DNA from: Odiellus spinosus
Lineage: Eukaryota; Arthropoda; Arachnida; Opiliones; Phalangiidae
Assembly: GCA_963920705.1 (NCBI GenBank)
Contig: OY987225.1
Coordinates: 13,472,829-13,536,828, forward strand
Direction: 5' to 3'
Length of the DNA stretch: 64,000 nt
A program made the position numbers and the translations under genes. How positions within the stretch are numbered: the stretch's first letter is position 1; each line of letters opens with the position of its first letter. The notes beneath the pieces are model-generated. The model ran no database searches, had not been told where the DNA came from, and saw nothing but the letters and a program-made list of their open reading frames with translations. This document shows positions 39,311 through 52,600 of this stretch, in pieces.

Positions 39311-41080
39311 CCCTCGACTAAAGTCGTGGAGTTGTAATAAAACATTATCCATGGATTAGGTTTGTTCGTTTGCAACCTAGATTAAAAATTAAAATATGGG
39401 GATTTTTTATTCCCTTTAAATTCCTTGTATAAGCATTCATAAGCTAACATGAACGAATTGCCTCGACTAAAGTCGAGGAATTGTAATAAAACAATAACCA
39501 TGGATTAGGTTTGTTCGTTTGCAACCTAGATTAAAAATTAAAATATGGGGATTTTTTATTCCCTTTAAATTCCTTGTATAAGCATTCATAAGCTAACATG
39601 ATCGAATTGCCTCGACTAAAGTCGTGGAGTTGTAATAAAACATTATCCATGGATTAGGTTTGTTCGTTTGCAACCTAGATTAAAATATGGGGATTTTTTA
39701 TTCCCGTTAAATTTCTTGTATAAGCATTCATAAGCTAACATGAACGAATTGCCTCGACTAAAGTCGAGGAGTTGTAATAAAACATTATCCATGGATTAGG
39801 TTTGTTCGTTTGCAACCTAGATTAAAAACTAAAATATGGGGATTTTTTTATTCCCTTTAAATTCGTTATATAAGCATTCATAAGCTAACATGAACGAATT
39901 CCCTCGACTAAAGTCGTGGAGTTGTAATAAAACATTATCCATGGATTAGGTTTGTTCGTTTGCAACCTAGATTAAAAATTAAAATATGGGGATTTTTTAT
40001 TCCCTTTAAATTCCTTGTATAAGCATTCATAAGCTAACATGAACGAATTGCCTCGACTAAAGTCGAGGAATTGTAATAAAACAATAACCATGGATTAGGT
40101 TTGTTCGTTTGCAACCTAGATTAAAAATTAAAATATGGGGATTTTTTATTCCCTTTAAATTCCATGTATAAGCATTCATAAGCTAACATGATCGAATTGC
40201 CTCGACTAAAGTCGTGGAGTTGTAATAAAACATTATCCATGGATTAGGTTTGTTCGTTTGCAACCTAGATTAAAATATGGGGATTTTTTATTCCCGTTAA
40301 ATTTCTTGTATAAGCATTCATAAGCTAACATGAACGAATTGCCTCGACTAAAGTCGAGGAGTTGTAATAAAACATTATCCATGGATTAGGTTTGTTCGTT
40401 TGCAACCTAGATTAAAAACTAAAATATGGGGATTTTTTTATTCCCTTTAAATTCGTTATATAAGCATTCATAAGCTAACATGAACGAATTCCCTCGACTA
40501 AAGTCGTGGAGTTGTAATAAAACATTATCCATGGATTAGGTTTGTTCGTTTGCAACCTAGATTAAAAATTAAAATATGGGGATTTTTTATTCCCTTTAAA
40601 TTCCTTGTATAAGCATTCATAAGCTAACATGAACGAATTGCCTCGACTAAAGTCGAGGAATTGTAATAAAACAATAACCATGGATTAGGTTTGTTCGTTT
40701 GCAACCTAGATTAAAAATTAAAATATGGGGATTTTTTATTCCCTTTAAATTCCTTGTATAAGCATTCATAAGCTAACATGATCGAATTGCCTCGACTAAA
40801 GTCGTGGAGTTGTAATAAAACATTATCCATGGATTAGGTTTGTTCGTTTGCAACCTAGATTAAAATATGGGGATTTTTTATTCCCGTTAAATTTCTTGTA
40901 TAAGCATTCATAAGCTAACATGAACGAATTGCCTCGACTAAAGTCGAGGAGTTGTAATAAAACATTATCCATGGATTAGGTTTGTTCGTTTGCAACCTAG
41001 ATTAAAAACTAAAATATGGGGATTTTTTTATTCCCTTTAAATTCGTTATATAAGCATTCATAAGCTAACATGAACGAATT
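39311..41080. repeat. 590-bp tetramer HOR, three tandem copies
   Basis: Copies at 39311-39900, 39901-40490 and 40491-41080, each of four monomers of about 149 + 149 + 142 + 150 bp. Order: gtcgtggag monomer; cgaggaattg / aacaataacc monomer; catgatcg / gtcgtggag monomer with short attaaaa and cccgttaaatttc; actaaaatatgg with seven T and ttcgttatata. Copies are nearly identical (for example ttccatgtata in copy 2 only, near 40161). This is the cleanest short HOR in the window. Confidence 0.9.
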
Positions 41081-43170
41081 GCCTCGACTAAAGTCGAGGA
41101 GTTGTAATAAAACATTATCCATGGATTAGGTTTGTTCGTTTGCAATCTAGATTAAAAATTAAAATATGGGAATGTTTTGCCCTTTAAACTCCTTGTATAC
41201 GCATTCATAAGCTAACATGAACGAATTGCCTCGACTAAAGTCGAGGAATTGTAATAAAACAATAACCATGGATTAGGTTTGTTCGTTTGCAACCTATATT
41301 AAAAATTAAAATATGGGGATTTTTTATTCCCTTTAAATTCCTTGTATAAGCATTCATAAGCTAACATGAACGAATTGCCTCGACTAAAGTCGAGGAGTTG
41401 TAATAAAACATTATCCATGGATTAGGTTTGTTCGTTTGCAACCTAGATTAAAAATTAAAATATGGGGATTTTTTTATTCCCTTTAAATTCCTTGTATAAG
41501 CATTCATAAGCTAACATGAACGAATTTCCTCGACTAAAGTCGAGGAGTTGTAATAAAACATTATCCATGGATTAGGTTTGTTCGTTTGCAACCTAGATTA
41601 AAAACTAAAATATGGGGATTTTTTTATTCCCTTTAAATTCGTTATATAAGCATTCATAAGCTAACATGAACGAATTGCCTCGACTAAAGTCGAGGAGTTG
41701 TAATAAAACATTATCCATGGATTATGTTTGTTCGTTTGCAACCTAGATTAATAATTAAAATATGGGAATTTTTATTCCCTTTAAATTCCTTGTACAAGCA
41801 TTCATAGGCTAACATGAACGAATTGCCTCGACTAAAATCGAGGGGTTGTAATAAAACATTATCCATGGATTAGGTTTGTTCGTTTGTAACCTAGATTAAA
41901 AATTAAAATATGGAGATTTTTTATTCCCTTTAAATTCCTTTTATAAGCATTCATAAGCTAACATGAACAATAATAAAACATTATCCATGGATTAGGTTTG
42001 TTCGTTTGCAACCTAGATTAAAATATGGGGATTTTTTATTCCCGTTAAATTTCTTGTATAAGCATTCATAAGCTAACATGAACGAATTGCCTCGACTAAA
42101 GTCGAGGAGTTGTAATAAAACATTATCCATGGATTAGGTTTGTTCGTTTGCAACCTAGATTAAAAACTAAAATATGGGGATTTTTTTATTCCCTTTAAAT
42201 TCGTTATATAAGCATTCATAAGCTAACATGAACGAATTGCCTCGACTAAAGTCGAGGAGTTGTAATAAAACATTATCCATGGATTAGGTTTGTTCGTTTG
42301 CAATCTAGATTAAAAATTAAAATATGGGAATGTTTTGCCCTTTAAACTCCTTGTATACGCATTCATAAGCTAACATGAACGAATTGCCTCGACTAAAGTC
42401 GAGGAATTGTAATAAAACAATAACCATGGATTAGGTTTGTTCGTTTGCAACCTATATTAAAAATTAAAATATGGGGATTTTTTATTCCCTTTAAATTCCT
42501 TGTATAAGCATTCATAAGCTAACATGAACGAATTGCCTCGACTAAAGTCGAGGAGTTGTAATAAAACATTATCCATGGATTAGGTTTGTTCGTTTGCAAC
42601 CTAGATTAAAAATTAAAATATGGGGATTTTTTTATTCCCTTTAAATTCCTTGTATAAGCATTCATAAGCTAACATGAACGAATTTCCTCGACTAAAGTCG
42701 AGGAGTTGTAATAAAACATTATCCATGGATTAGGTTTGTTCGTTTGCAACCTAGATTAAAAACTAAAATATGGGGATTTTTTTATTCCCTTTAAATTCGT
42801 TATATAAGCATTCATAAGCTAACATGAACGAATTGCCTCGACTAAAGTCGAGGAGTTGTAATAAAACATTATCCATGGATTATGTTTGTTCGTTTGCAAC
42901 CTAGATTAATAATTAAAATATGGGAATTTTTATTCCCTTTAAATTCCTTGTACAAGCATTCATAGGCTAACATGAACGAATTGCCTCGACTAAAATCGAG
43001 GGGTTGTAATAAAACATTATCCATGGATTAGGTTTGTTCGTTTGTAACCTAGATTAAAAATTAAAATATGGAGATTTTTTATTCCCTTTAAATTCCTTTT
43101 ATAAGCATTCATAAGCTAACATGAACAATAATAAAACATTATCCATGGATTAGGTTTGTTCGTTTGCAAC
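40855..43170. repeat. Tandem duplication of 1,158 bp (eight monomers)
   Basis: Landmarks recur 1,158 bp apart: cccgttaaa at 40883 and 42041, gggaatgttttgccc at 41168 and 42326, the 27-bp hairpin-deletion junction at 41962 and 43120. The second copy begins where the first runs from the post-deletion monomer into a short cccgttaaatttc monomer (about 42013). Confidence 0.85.
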
Positions 43171-44400
43171 CTAGATTAAAAATTAAAATATGGGGATTTT
43201 TTATTCCCTTTAAATTCCTTCAATAAGCATTCATAAGCTAACGTGAACGAATTGCCTCGACTAAAGTCGTGGAGTTGTAATAAAACATTATCCATGGATT
43301 AGGTTTGTTCGTTTGCAACCTAGATTAAAAATTAAAATATGGGGATTTTTTATTCCCTTTAAATTCCTTGTATAAGCATTCATAAGCTAACATGAACGAA
43401 TTGCCTCGACTAAAGTCGAGGAATTGTAATAAAACAATAACCATGGATTAGGTTTGTTCGTTTGCAACCTAGATTAAAAATTAAAATATGGGGATTTTTT
43501 ATTCCCTTTAAATTCGTTATATAAGCATTCATAAGCTAACATGAACGAATTGCCTCGACTAAAGTCGTGGAGTTGTAATAAAACATTATCCATGGATTAG
43601 GTTTGTTCGTTTGCAACCTAGATTAAAATATGGGGATTTTTTATTCCCGTTAAATTCCTTGTATAAGCATTCATAAGCTAACATGAACGAATTGCCTCGA
43701 CTAAAGTCTAGGAGTTGTAATAAAACATTATCCATGGATTAGGTTTGTTCGTTTGCAACCTAGATTAAAAACTAAAATATGGGGATTTTTTTATTCCCTT
43801 TAAATTCGTTATATAAGCATTCATAAGCTAACATGAACGAATTGCCTCGACTAAAGTCGAGGAGTTGTAATAAAACATTATCCATGGATTAGGTTTGTTC
43901 GTTTGCAACCTAGATTAAAATATGGGGATTTTTTATTCCCGTTAAATTCCTTGAACAAGCATTCATAGGCTAACATGAACGAATTGCCTCGACCAAAATC
44001 GAGGGGTTGTAATAAAACATTATCCATGGATTAGGTTTGTTCGTTTGTAACCTAGATTAAAAATTAAAATATGGAGATTTTTTATTCCCTTTAAATTCCT
44101 TCAATAAGCATTCATAAGCTAACGTGAACGAATTGCCTCGACTAAAGTCGTGGAGTTGTAATAAAACATTATCCATGGATTAGGTTTGTTCGTTTGCAAC
44201 CTAAATTAAAATATGGGGATTTTTTATTCCCTTTAAATTCCTTGTATAAGCATTCATAAGCTAACATGAACGAATTGCCTCGACTAAAGTCGAGGAATTG
44301 TAATAAAACATTATCCATGGATTAGGTTTGTTCGTTTGCAACCTAGATTAAAAACTAAAATATGGGGATTTTTTATTCCCTTTAAATTCGTTAAATAAGC
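43171..44400. repeat. Region B mixed monomers
   Basis: The first part (to about 43820) follows 37900-38550 at offset 5,271. After that come gaacaagc, cgaccaaaatcgagggg and ttcaataagc monomers in a new order. Nothing other than satellite is seen. Confidence 0.7.
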
Positions 44401-46405
44401 ATTCATAAGCTAACATGAACGAATTGCCTCGACTAAAGTCGAGGAGTTGTAATAAAACATTATCCATGGATTATGTTTGTTCGTTTGCAACCTAGATTAA
44501 TAATTAAAATATGGGAATTTTTATTCCCTTTAAATTCCTTGTACAAGCATTCATAGGCTAACATGAACGAATTGCCTCGACTAAAATCGAGGGGTTGTAA
44601 TAAAACATTATCCATGGATTAGGTTTGTTCGTTTGTAACCTAGATTAAAAATTAAAATATGGAGATTTTTTATTCCCTTTAAATTCCTTGTATAAGCATT
44701 CATAAGCTAACATGAACGAATTCCCTCGACTAAAGTCGAGGAGTTGTAATAAAATATTATCCATGGATTAGGTTTGTTCGTTTGCAACCTAGATTAAAAA
44801 TTAAAATATGGGGATTTTTTATTCCCTTTAAATTCCTTCAATAAGCATTCATAAGATAACGTGAACGAATTGCCTCGACTAAAGTCGTGGAGTTGTAATA
44901 AAACATTATCCATGGATTAGGTTTGTTCGTTTGCAACCTAGATTAAAATATGGGGATTTTTTATTCCCGTTAAATTCCTTGTACAAGCATTCATAGGCTA
45001 ACATGAACGAATTGCCTCGACTAAAATCGAGGGGTTGTAATAAAACATTATCCATGGATTAGGTTTGTTCGTTTGTAACCTAGATTAAAAATTAAAATAT
45101 GGAGATTTTTTATTCCCTTTAAATTCCTTGTATAAGCATTCATAAGCTAACATGAACGAATTCCCTCGACTAAAGTCGTGGAGTTGTAATAAAACATTAT
45201 CCATGGATTAGGTTTGTTCGTTTGCAACCTAGATTAAAAATTAAAATATGGGGATTTTTTATTCCCTTTAAATTCCTTGTATAAGCATTCATAAGCTAAC
45301 ATGAACGAATTGCCTCGACTAAAGTCGAGGAATTGTAATAAAACAATAACCATGGATTAGGTTTGTTCGTTTGCAACCTCGATTAAAAATTAAAATATGG
45401 GGATTTTTTATTCCCTTTAAATTCCTTGTATAAGCATTCATAAGCTAACATGATCGAATTGCCTCGACTAAAGTCGTGGAGTTGTAATAAAACATTATCC
45501 ATGGATTAGGTTTGTTCGTTTGCAACCTAGATTAAAATATGGGGATTTTTTATTCCCGTTAAATTTCTTGTATAAGCATTCATAAGCTAACATGAACGAA
45601 TTGCCTCAACTAAAGTCGAGGAGTTGTAATAAAACATTATCCATGGATTAGGTTTGTTCGTTTGCAACCTAGATTAAAAACTAAAATATGGGGATTTTTT
45701 TATTCCCTTTAAATTCGTTATATAAGCATTCATAAGCTAACATGAACGAATTCCCTCGACTAAAGTCGTGGAGTTGTAATAAAACATTATCCATGGATTA
45801 GGTTTGTTCGTTTGCAACCTAGATTAAAAATTAAAATATGGGGATTTTTTATTCCCTTTAAATTCCTTGTATAAGCATTCATAAGCTAACATGAACGAAT
45901 TCCCTCGACTAAAGTCGTGGAGTTGTAATAAAACATTATCCATGGATTAGGTTTGTTCGTTTGCAACCTAGATTAAAAATTAAAATATGGGGATTTTTTA
46001 TTCCCTTTAAATTCCTTGTATAAGCATTCATAAGCTAACATGAACGAATTGCCTCGACTAAAGTCGAGGAATTGTAATAAAACAATAACCATGGATTAGG
46101 TTTGTTCGTTTGCAACCTAGATTAAAAATTAAAATATGGGGATTTTTTATTCCCTTTAAATTCCTTGTATAAGCATTCATAAGCTAACATGATCGAATTG
46201 CCTCGACTAAAGTCGTGGAGTTGTAATAAAACATTATCCATGGATTAGGTTTGTTCGTTTGCAACCTAGATTAAAATATGGGGATTTTTTATTCCCGTTA
46301 AATTTCTTGTATAAGCATTCATAAGCTAACATGAACGAATTGCCTCGACTAAAGTCGAGGAGTTGTAATAAAACATTATCCATGGATTAGGTTTGTTCGT
46401 TTGCA
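44400..46405. repeat. 2-kb duplicated block, copy 1 (offset 3,252)
   Basis: Matched by 47652-49657. Shared rare marks: gataacgtg (44855 / 48107), cctcgattaaa (45377 / 48629), ccatggattatg (44471 / 47723). Differences by eye: 44919 g vs 48171 a, 45083 t vs 48335 a, cctcaac near 45608 vs cctcgac, 45965 region a vs t (tttgctacc). Confidence 0.8.
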
Positions 46406-47651
46406 ACCTAGATTAATAACTAAAATATGGGGATTTTTTTATTCCCTTTAAATTCGTTATATAAGCATTCATAAGCTAACATGAACGAATTGCCTCGACT
46501 AAAGTCGAGGAGTTGTAATAAAACATTATCCATGGATTAGGTTTGTTCGTTTGCAATCTAGATTTAAAATTAAAATATGGGAATGTTTTGCCCTTTAAAC
46601 TCCTTGTATACGCATTCATAAGCTAACATGAACGAATTGCCTCGACTAAAGTCGAGGAATTGTAATAAAACAATAACCATGGATTAGGTTTGTTCGTTTG
46701 CAACCTATATTAAAAATTAAAATATGGGGATTTTTTATTCCCTTTAAATTCCTTGTATAAGCATTCATAAGCTAACATGAACGAATTGCCTCGACTAAAG
46801 TCGAGGAGTTGTAATAAAACATTATCCATGGATTAGGTTTGTTCGTTTGCAACCTAGATTAAAAATTAAAATATGGGGATTTTTTTATTCCCTTTAAATT
46901 CCTTGTATAAGCATTCATAAGCTAACATGAACGAATTTCCACGACTAAAGTCGAGGAGTTGTAATAAAACATTATCCATGGATTAGGTTTGTTCGTTTGC
47001 AACCTAGATTAAAAACTAAAATATGGGGATTTTTTTATTCCCTTTAAATTCGTTATATAAGCATTCATAAGCTAACATGAACGAATTGCCTCGACTAAAG
47101 TCGAGGAATTGTAATAAAACAATAACCATGGATTAATTTGTTCGTTTGCAACCTAGATTAAAAATTAAAATATGGGGATTTTTTATTCCCTTTAAATTCG
47201 TTATATAAGCATTCATAAGCTAACATGAACGAATTGCCTCGACTAAAGTCGTGGAGTTGTAATAAAACATTATCCATGGATTAGGTTTGTTCGTTTGCAA
47301 CCTAGATTAAAATATGGGGATTTTTTATTCCCGTTAAATTCCTTGTATAAGCATTCATAAGCTAACATGAACGAATTGCCTCGACTAAAGTCTAGGAGTT
47401 GTAATAAAACATTATCCATGGATTAGGTTTGTTCGTTTGCAACCTAGATTAAAAACTAAAATATGGGGATTTTTTTATTCCCTTTAAATTCGTTATATAA
47501 GCATTCATAAGCTAACATGAACGAATTTCCTCGACTAAAGTCGAGGAGTTGTAATAAAACATTATCCATGGATTAGGTTTGTTCGTTTGCAACCTAGATT
47601 AAAAACTAAAATATGTGGATTTTTTTATTCCCTTTAAATTCGTTATATAAG
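46406..47651. repeat. Region B monomers between the 2-kb duplicates
   Basis: It contains the XbaI marker monomer again (46557, gggaatgttttgccc at 46579), gtctagg (47390) and the atatgtggattt monomer (about 47609). This is the order of 37055-38660 with about four monomers removed. Confidence 0.7.
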
Positions 47652-49657
47652 CATTCATAAGCTAACATGAACGAATTGCCTCGACTAAAGTCGAGGAGTT
47701 GTAATAAAACATTATCCATGGATTATGTTTGTTCGTTTGCAACCTAGATTAATAATTAAAATATGGGAATTTTTATTCCCTTTAAATTCCTTGTACAAGC
47801 ATTCATAGGCTAACATGAACGAATTGCCTCGACTAAAATCGAGGGGTTGTAATAAAACATTATCCATGGATTAGGTTTGTTCGTTTGTAACCTAGATTAA
47901 AAATTAAAATATGGAGATTTTTTATTCCCTTTAAATTCCTTGTATAAGCATTCATAAGCTAACATGAACGAATTCCCTCGACTAAAGTCGAGGAGTTGTA
48001 ATAAAATATTATCCATGGATTAGGTTTGTTCGTTTGCAACCTAGATTAAAAATTAAAATATGGGGATTTTTTATTCCCTTTAAATTCCTTCAATAAGCAT
48101 TCATAAGATAACGTGAACGAATTGCCTCGACTAAAGTCGTGGAGTTGTAATAAAACATTATCCATGGATTAGATTTGTTCGTTTGCAACCTAGATTAAAA
48201 TATGGGGATTTTTTATTCCCGTTAAATTCCTTGTACAAGCATTCATAGGCTAACATGAACGAATTGCCTCGACTAAAATCGAGGGGTTGTAATAAAACAT
48301 TATCCATGGATTAGGTTTGTTCGTTTGTAACCTAGATAAAAAATTAAAATATGGAGATTTTTTATTCCCTTTAAATTCCTTGTATAAGCATTCATAAGCT
48401 AACATGAACGAATTCCCTCGACTAAAGTCGTGGAGTTGTAATAAAACATTATCCATGGATTAGGTTTGTTCGTTTGCAACCTAGATTAAAAATTAAAATA
48501 TGGGGATTTTTTATTCCCTTTAAATTCCTTGTATAAGCATTCATAAGCTAACATGAACGAATTGCCTCGACTAAAGTCGAGGAATTGTAATAAAACAATA
48601 ACCATGGATTAGGTTTGTTCGTTTGCAACCTCGATTAAAAATTAAAATATGGGGATTTTTTATTCCCTTTAAATTCCTTGTATAAGCATTCATAAGCTAA
48701 CATGATCGAATTGCCTCGACTAAAGTCGTGGAGTTGTAATAAAACATTATCCATGGATTAGGTTTGTTCGTTTGCAACCTAGATTAAAATATGGGGATTT
48801 TTTATTCCCGTTAAATTTCTTGTATAAGCATTCATAAGCTAACATGAACGAATTGCCTCGACTAAAGTCGAGGAGTTGTAATAAAACATTATCCATGGAT
48901 TAGGTTTGTTCGTTTGCAACCTAGATTAAAAACTAAAATATGGGGATTTTTTTATTCCCTTTAAATTCGTTATATAAGCATTCATAAGCTAACATGAACG
49001 AATTCCCTCGACTAAAGTCGTGGAGTTGTAATAAAACATTATCCATGGATTAGGTTTGTTCGTTTGCAACCTAGATTAAAAATTAAAATATGGGGATTTT
49101 TTATTCCCTTTAAATTCCTTGTATAAGCATTCATAAGCTAACATGAACGAATTCCCTCGACTAAAGTCGTGGAGTTGTAATAAAACATTATCCATGGATT
49201 AGGTTTGTTCGTTTGCTACCTAGATTAAAAATTAAAATATGGGGATTTTTTATTCCCTTTAAATTCCTTGTATAAGCATTCATAAGCTAACATGAACGAA
49301 TTGCCTCGACTAAAGTCGAGGAATTGTAATAAAACAATAACCATGGATTAGGTTTGTTCGTTTGCAACCTAGATTAAAAATTAAAATATGGGGATTTTTT
49401 ATTCCCTTTAAATTCCTTGTATAAGCATTCATAAGCTAACATGATCGAATTGCCTCGACTAAAGTCGTGGAGTTGTAATAAAACATTATCCATGGATTAG
49501 GTTTGTTCGTTTGCAACCTAGATTAAAATATGGGGATTTTTTATTCCCGTTAAATTTCTTGTATAAGCATTCATAAGCTAACATGAACGAATTGCCTCGA
49601 CTAAAGTCGAGGAGTTGTAATAAAACATTATCCATGGATTAGGTTTGTTCGTTTGCA
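47652..49657. repeat. 2-kb duplicated block, copy 2
   Basis: Counterpart of 44400-46405 at offset 3,252. It ends directly at another XbaI marker monomer (49659), whereas copy 1 has one extra actaaaatatgg monomer before its marker (46557). Confidence 0.8.
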
Positions 49658-52600
49658 ATCTAGATTAAAAATTAAAATATGGGAATGTTTTGCCCTTTAA
49701 ACTCCTTGTATACGCATTCATAAGCTAACATGAACGAATTGCCTCGACTAAAGTCGAGGAGTTGTAATAAAACATTATCCATGGATTAGGTTTGTTCGTT
49801 TGCAACCTAGATTAAAAATTAAAATATGGGGATTTTTTTATTCCCTTTAAATTCCTTGTATAAGCATTCATAAGCTAACATGAACGAATTTCCTCGACTA
49901 AAGTCGAGGAGTTGTAATAAAACATTATCCATGGATTAGGTTTGTTCGTTTGCAACCTAGATTAAAAACTAAAATATGGGGATTTTTTTATTCCCTTTAA
50001 ATTCGTTATATAAGCATTCATAAGCTAACATGAACGAATTGCCTCGACTAAAGTCGAGGAATTGTAATAAAACAATAACCATGGATTAGGTTTGTTCGTT
50101 TGCAACCTAGATTAAAAATTAAAATATGGGGATTTTTTATTCCCTTTAAATTCGTTATATAAGCATTCATAAGCTAACATGAACGAATTGCCTCGACTAA
50201 AGTCGTGGAGTTGTAATAAAACATTATCCATGGATTAGGTTTGTTCGTTTGCAACCTAGATTAAAATATGGGGATTTTTTATTCCCGTTAAATTCCTTGT
50301 ATAAGCATTCATAAGCTAACATGAACGAATTGCCTCGACTAAAGTCTAGGAGTTGTAATAAAACATTATCCATGGATTAGGTTTGTTCGTTTGCAACCTA
50401 GATTAAAAACTAAAATATGGGGATTTTTTTATTCCCTTTTAATTCGTTATATAAGCATTCATAAGCTAACATGAACGAATTTCCTCGACTAAAGTCGAGG
50501 AGTTGTAATAAAACATTATCCATGGATTAGGTTTGTTCGTTTGCAACCTAGATTAAAAACTAAAATATGTGGATTTTTTTATTCCCTTTAAATTCGTTAT
50601 ATAAGCATTCATAAGCTAACATGAACGAATTGCCTCGACTAAAGTCGAGGAGTTGTAATAAAACATTATCCATGGATTATGTTTGTTCGTTTGCAACCTA
50701 GATTAATAATTAAAATATGGGAATTTTTATTCCCTTTAAATTCCTTGTACAAGCATTCATAGGCTAACATGAACGAATTGCCTCGACCAAAATCGAGGGG
50801 TTGTAATAAAACATTATCCATGGATTAGGTTTGTTCGTTTGTAACCTAGAATAAAAATTAAAATATGGAGATTTTTTATTCCCTTTAAATTCCTTCAATA
50901 AGCATTCATAAGCTAACGTGAACGAATTGCCTCGACTAAAGTCGTGGAGTTGTAATAAAACATTATCCATGGATTAGGTTTGTTCGTTTGCAACCTAGAT
51001 TAAAAATTAAAATATGAGGATTTTTTATTCCCTTTAAATTCCTTGTATAAGCATTCATAAGCTAACATGAACGAATTGCCTCGACTAAAGTCGAGGAATT
51101 GTAATAAAACAATAACCATGGATTAGGTTTGTTCGTTTGCAACCTAGATTAAAAATTAAAATATGGGGATTTTTTATTCCCTTTAAATTCCTTGTATAAG
51201 CATTCATAAGGTAACATGAACGAATTGCCTCGACTAAAGTCGTGGAGTTGTAATAAAACATTATCCATGGATTAGGTTTGTTCGTTTGCAACCTAGATTA
51301 AAATATGGGGATTTTTTATTCCCGTTAAATTCCTTGTATAAGCATTCATAAGCTAACATGAACGAATTGCCTCGACTAAAGTCAAGGAGTTGTAATAAAA
51401 CATTATCCATGGATTAGGTTTGTTCGTTTGCAACCTAGATTAAAAACTAAAATATGGGGATTTTTTTATTCCCTTTAAATTCGTTATATAAGCATTCATA
51501 AGCTAACATGAACGAATTTCCTCGACTAAAGTCGAGGAGTTGTAATAAAACATTATCCATGGATTAGGTTTGTTCGTTTGCAACCTAGATTAAAAACTAA
51601 AATATGGGGATTTTTTATTCCCTTTAAATTCGTTATATAAGCATTCATAAGCTAACATGAACGAATTGCCTCGACTAAAGTCGAGGAGTTGTAATAAAAC
51701 ATTATCCATGGATTATGTTTGTTCGTTTGCAACCTAGATTAATAATTAAAATATGGGAATTTTTATTCCCTTTAAATTCCTTGTACAAGCATTCATAGGC
51801 TAACATGAACGAATTGCCTCGACTAAAATCGAGGGGTTGTAATAAAACATTATCCATGGATTAGGTTTGTTCGTTTGTAACCTAGATTAAAAATTAAAAT
51901 ATGGAGATTTTTTATTCCCTTTAAATTCCTTTTATAAGCATTCATAAGCTAACATGAACGAATTCCCTCGACTAAAGTCGAGGAGTTGTAATAAAACATT
52001 ATCCATGGATTAGGTTTGTTCGTTTGCAACCTAGATTAAAAATTAAAATATGGGGATTTTTTATTCCCTTTAAATTCCTTGTACAAGCATTCATAGGCTA
52101 ACATGAACGAATTGCCTCGACTAAAATCGAGGGGTTGTAATAAAACATTATCCATGGATTAGGTTTGTTCGTTTGTAACCTAGATTAAAAATTAAAATAT
52201 GGAGATTTTTTATTCCCTTTAAATTCCTTGTATAAGCATTCATAAGCTAACATGAACGAATTGCCTCGACTAAAGTCAAGGAGTTGTAATAAAACATTAT
52301 CCATGGATTAGGTTTGTTCGTTTGCAACCCAGATTAAAAACTAAAATATGGGGATTTTTTTATTCCCTTTAAATTCGTTATATAAGCATTCATAAGCTAA
52401 CATGAACGAATTTCCTCGACTAAAGTCGAGGAGTTGTAATAAAACATTATCCATGGATTAGGTTTGTTCGTTTGCAACCTAGATTAAAAACTAAAATATG
52501 GGGATTTTTTATTCCCTTTAAATTCGTTATATAAGCATTCATAAGCTAACATGAACGAATTGCCTCGACTAAAGTCGAGGAGTTGTAATAAAACATTATC

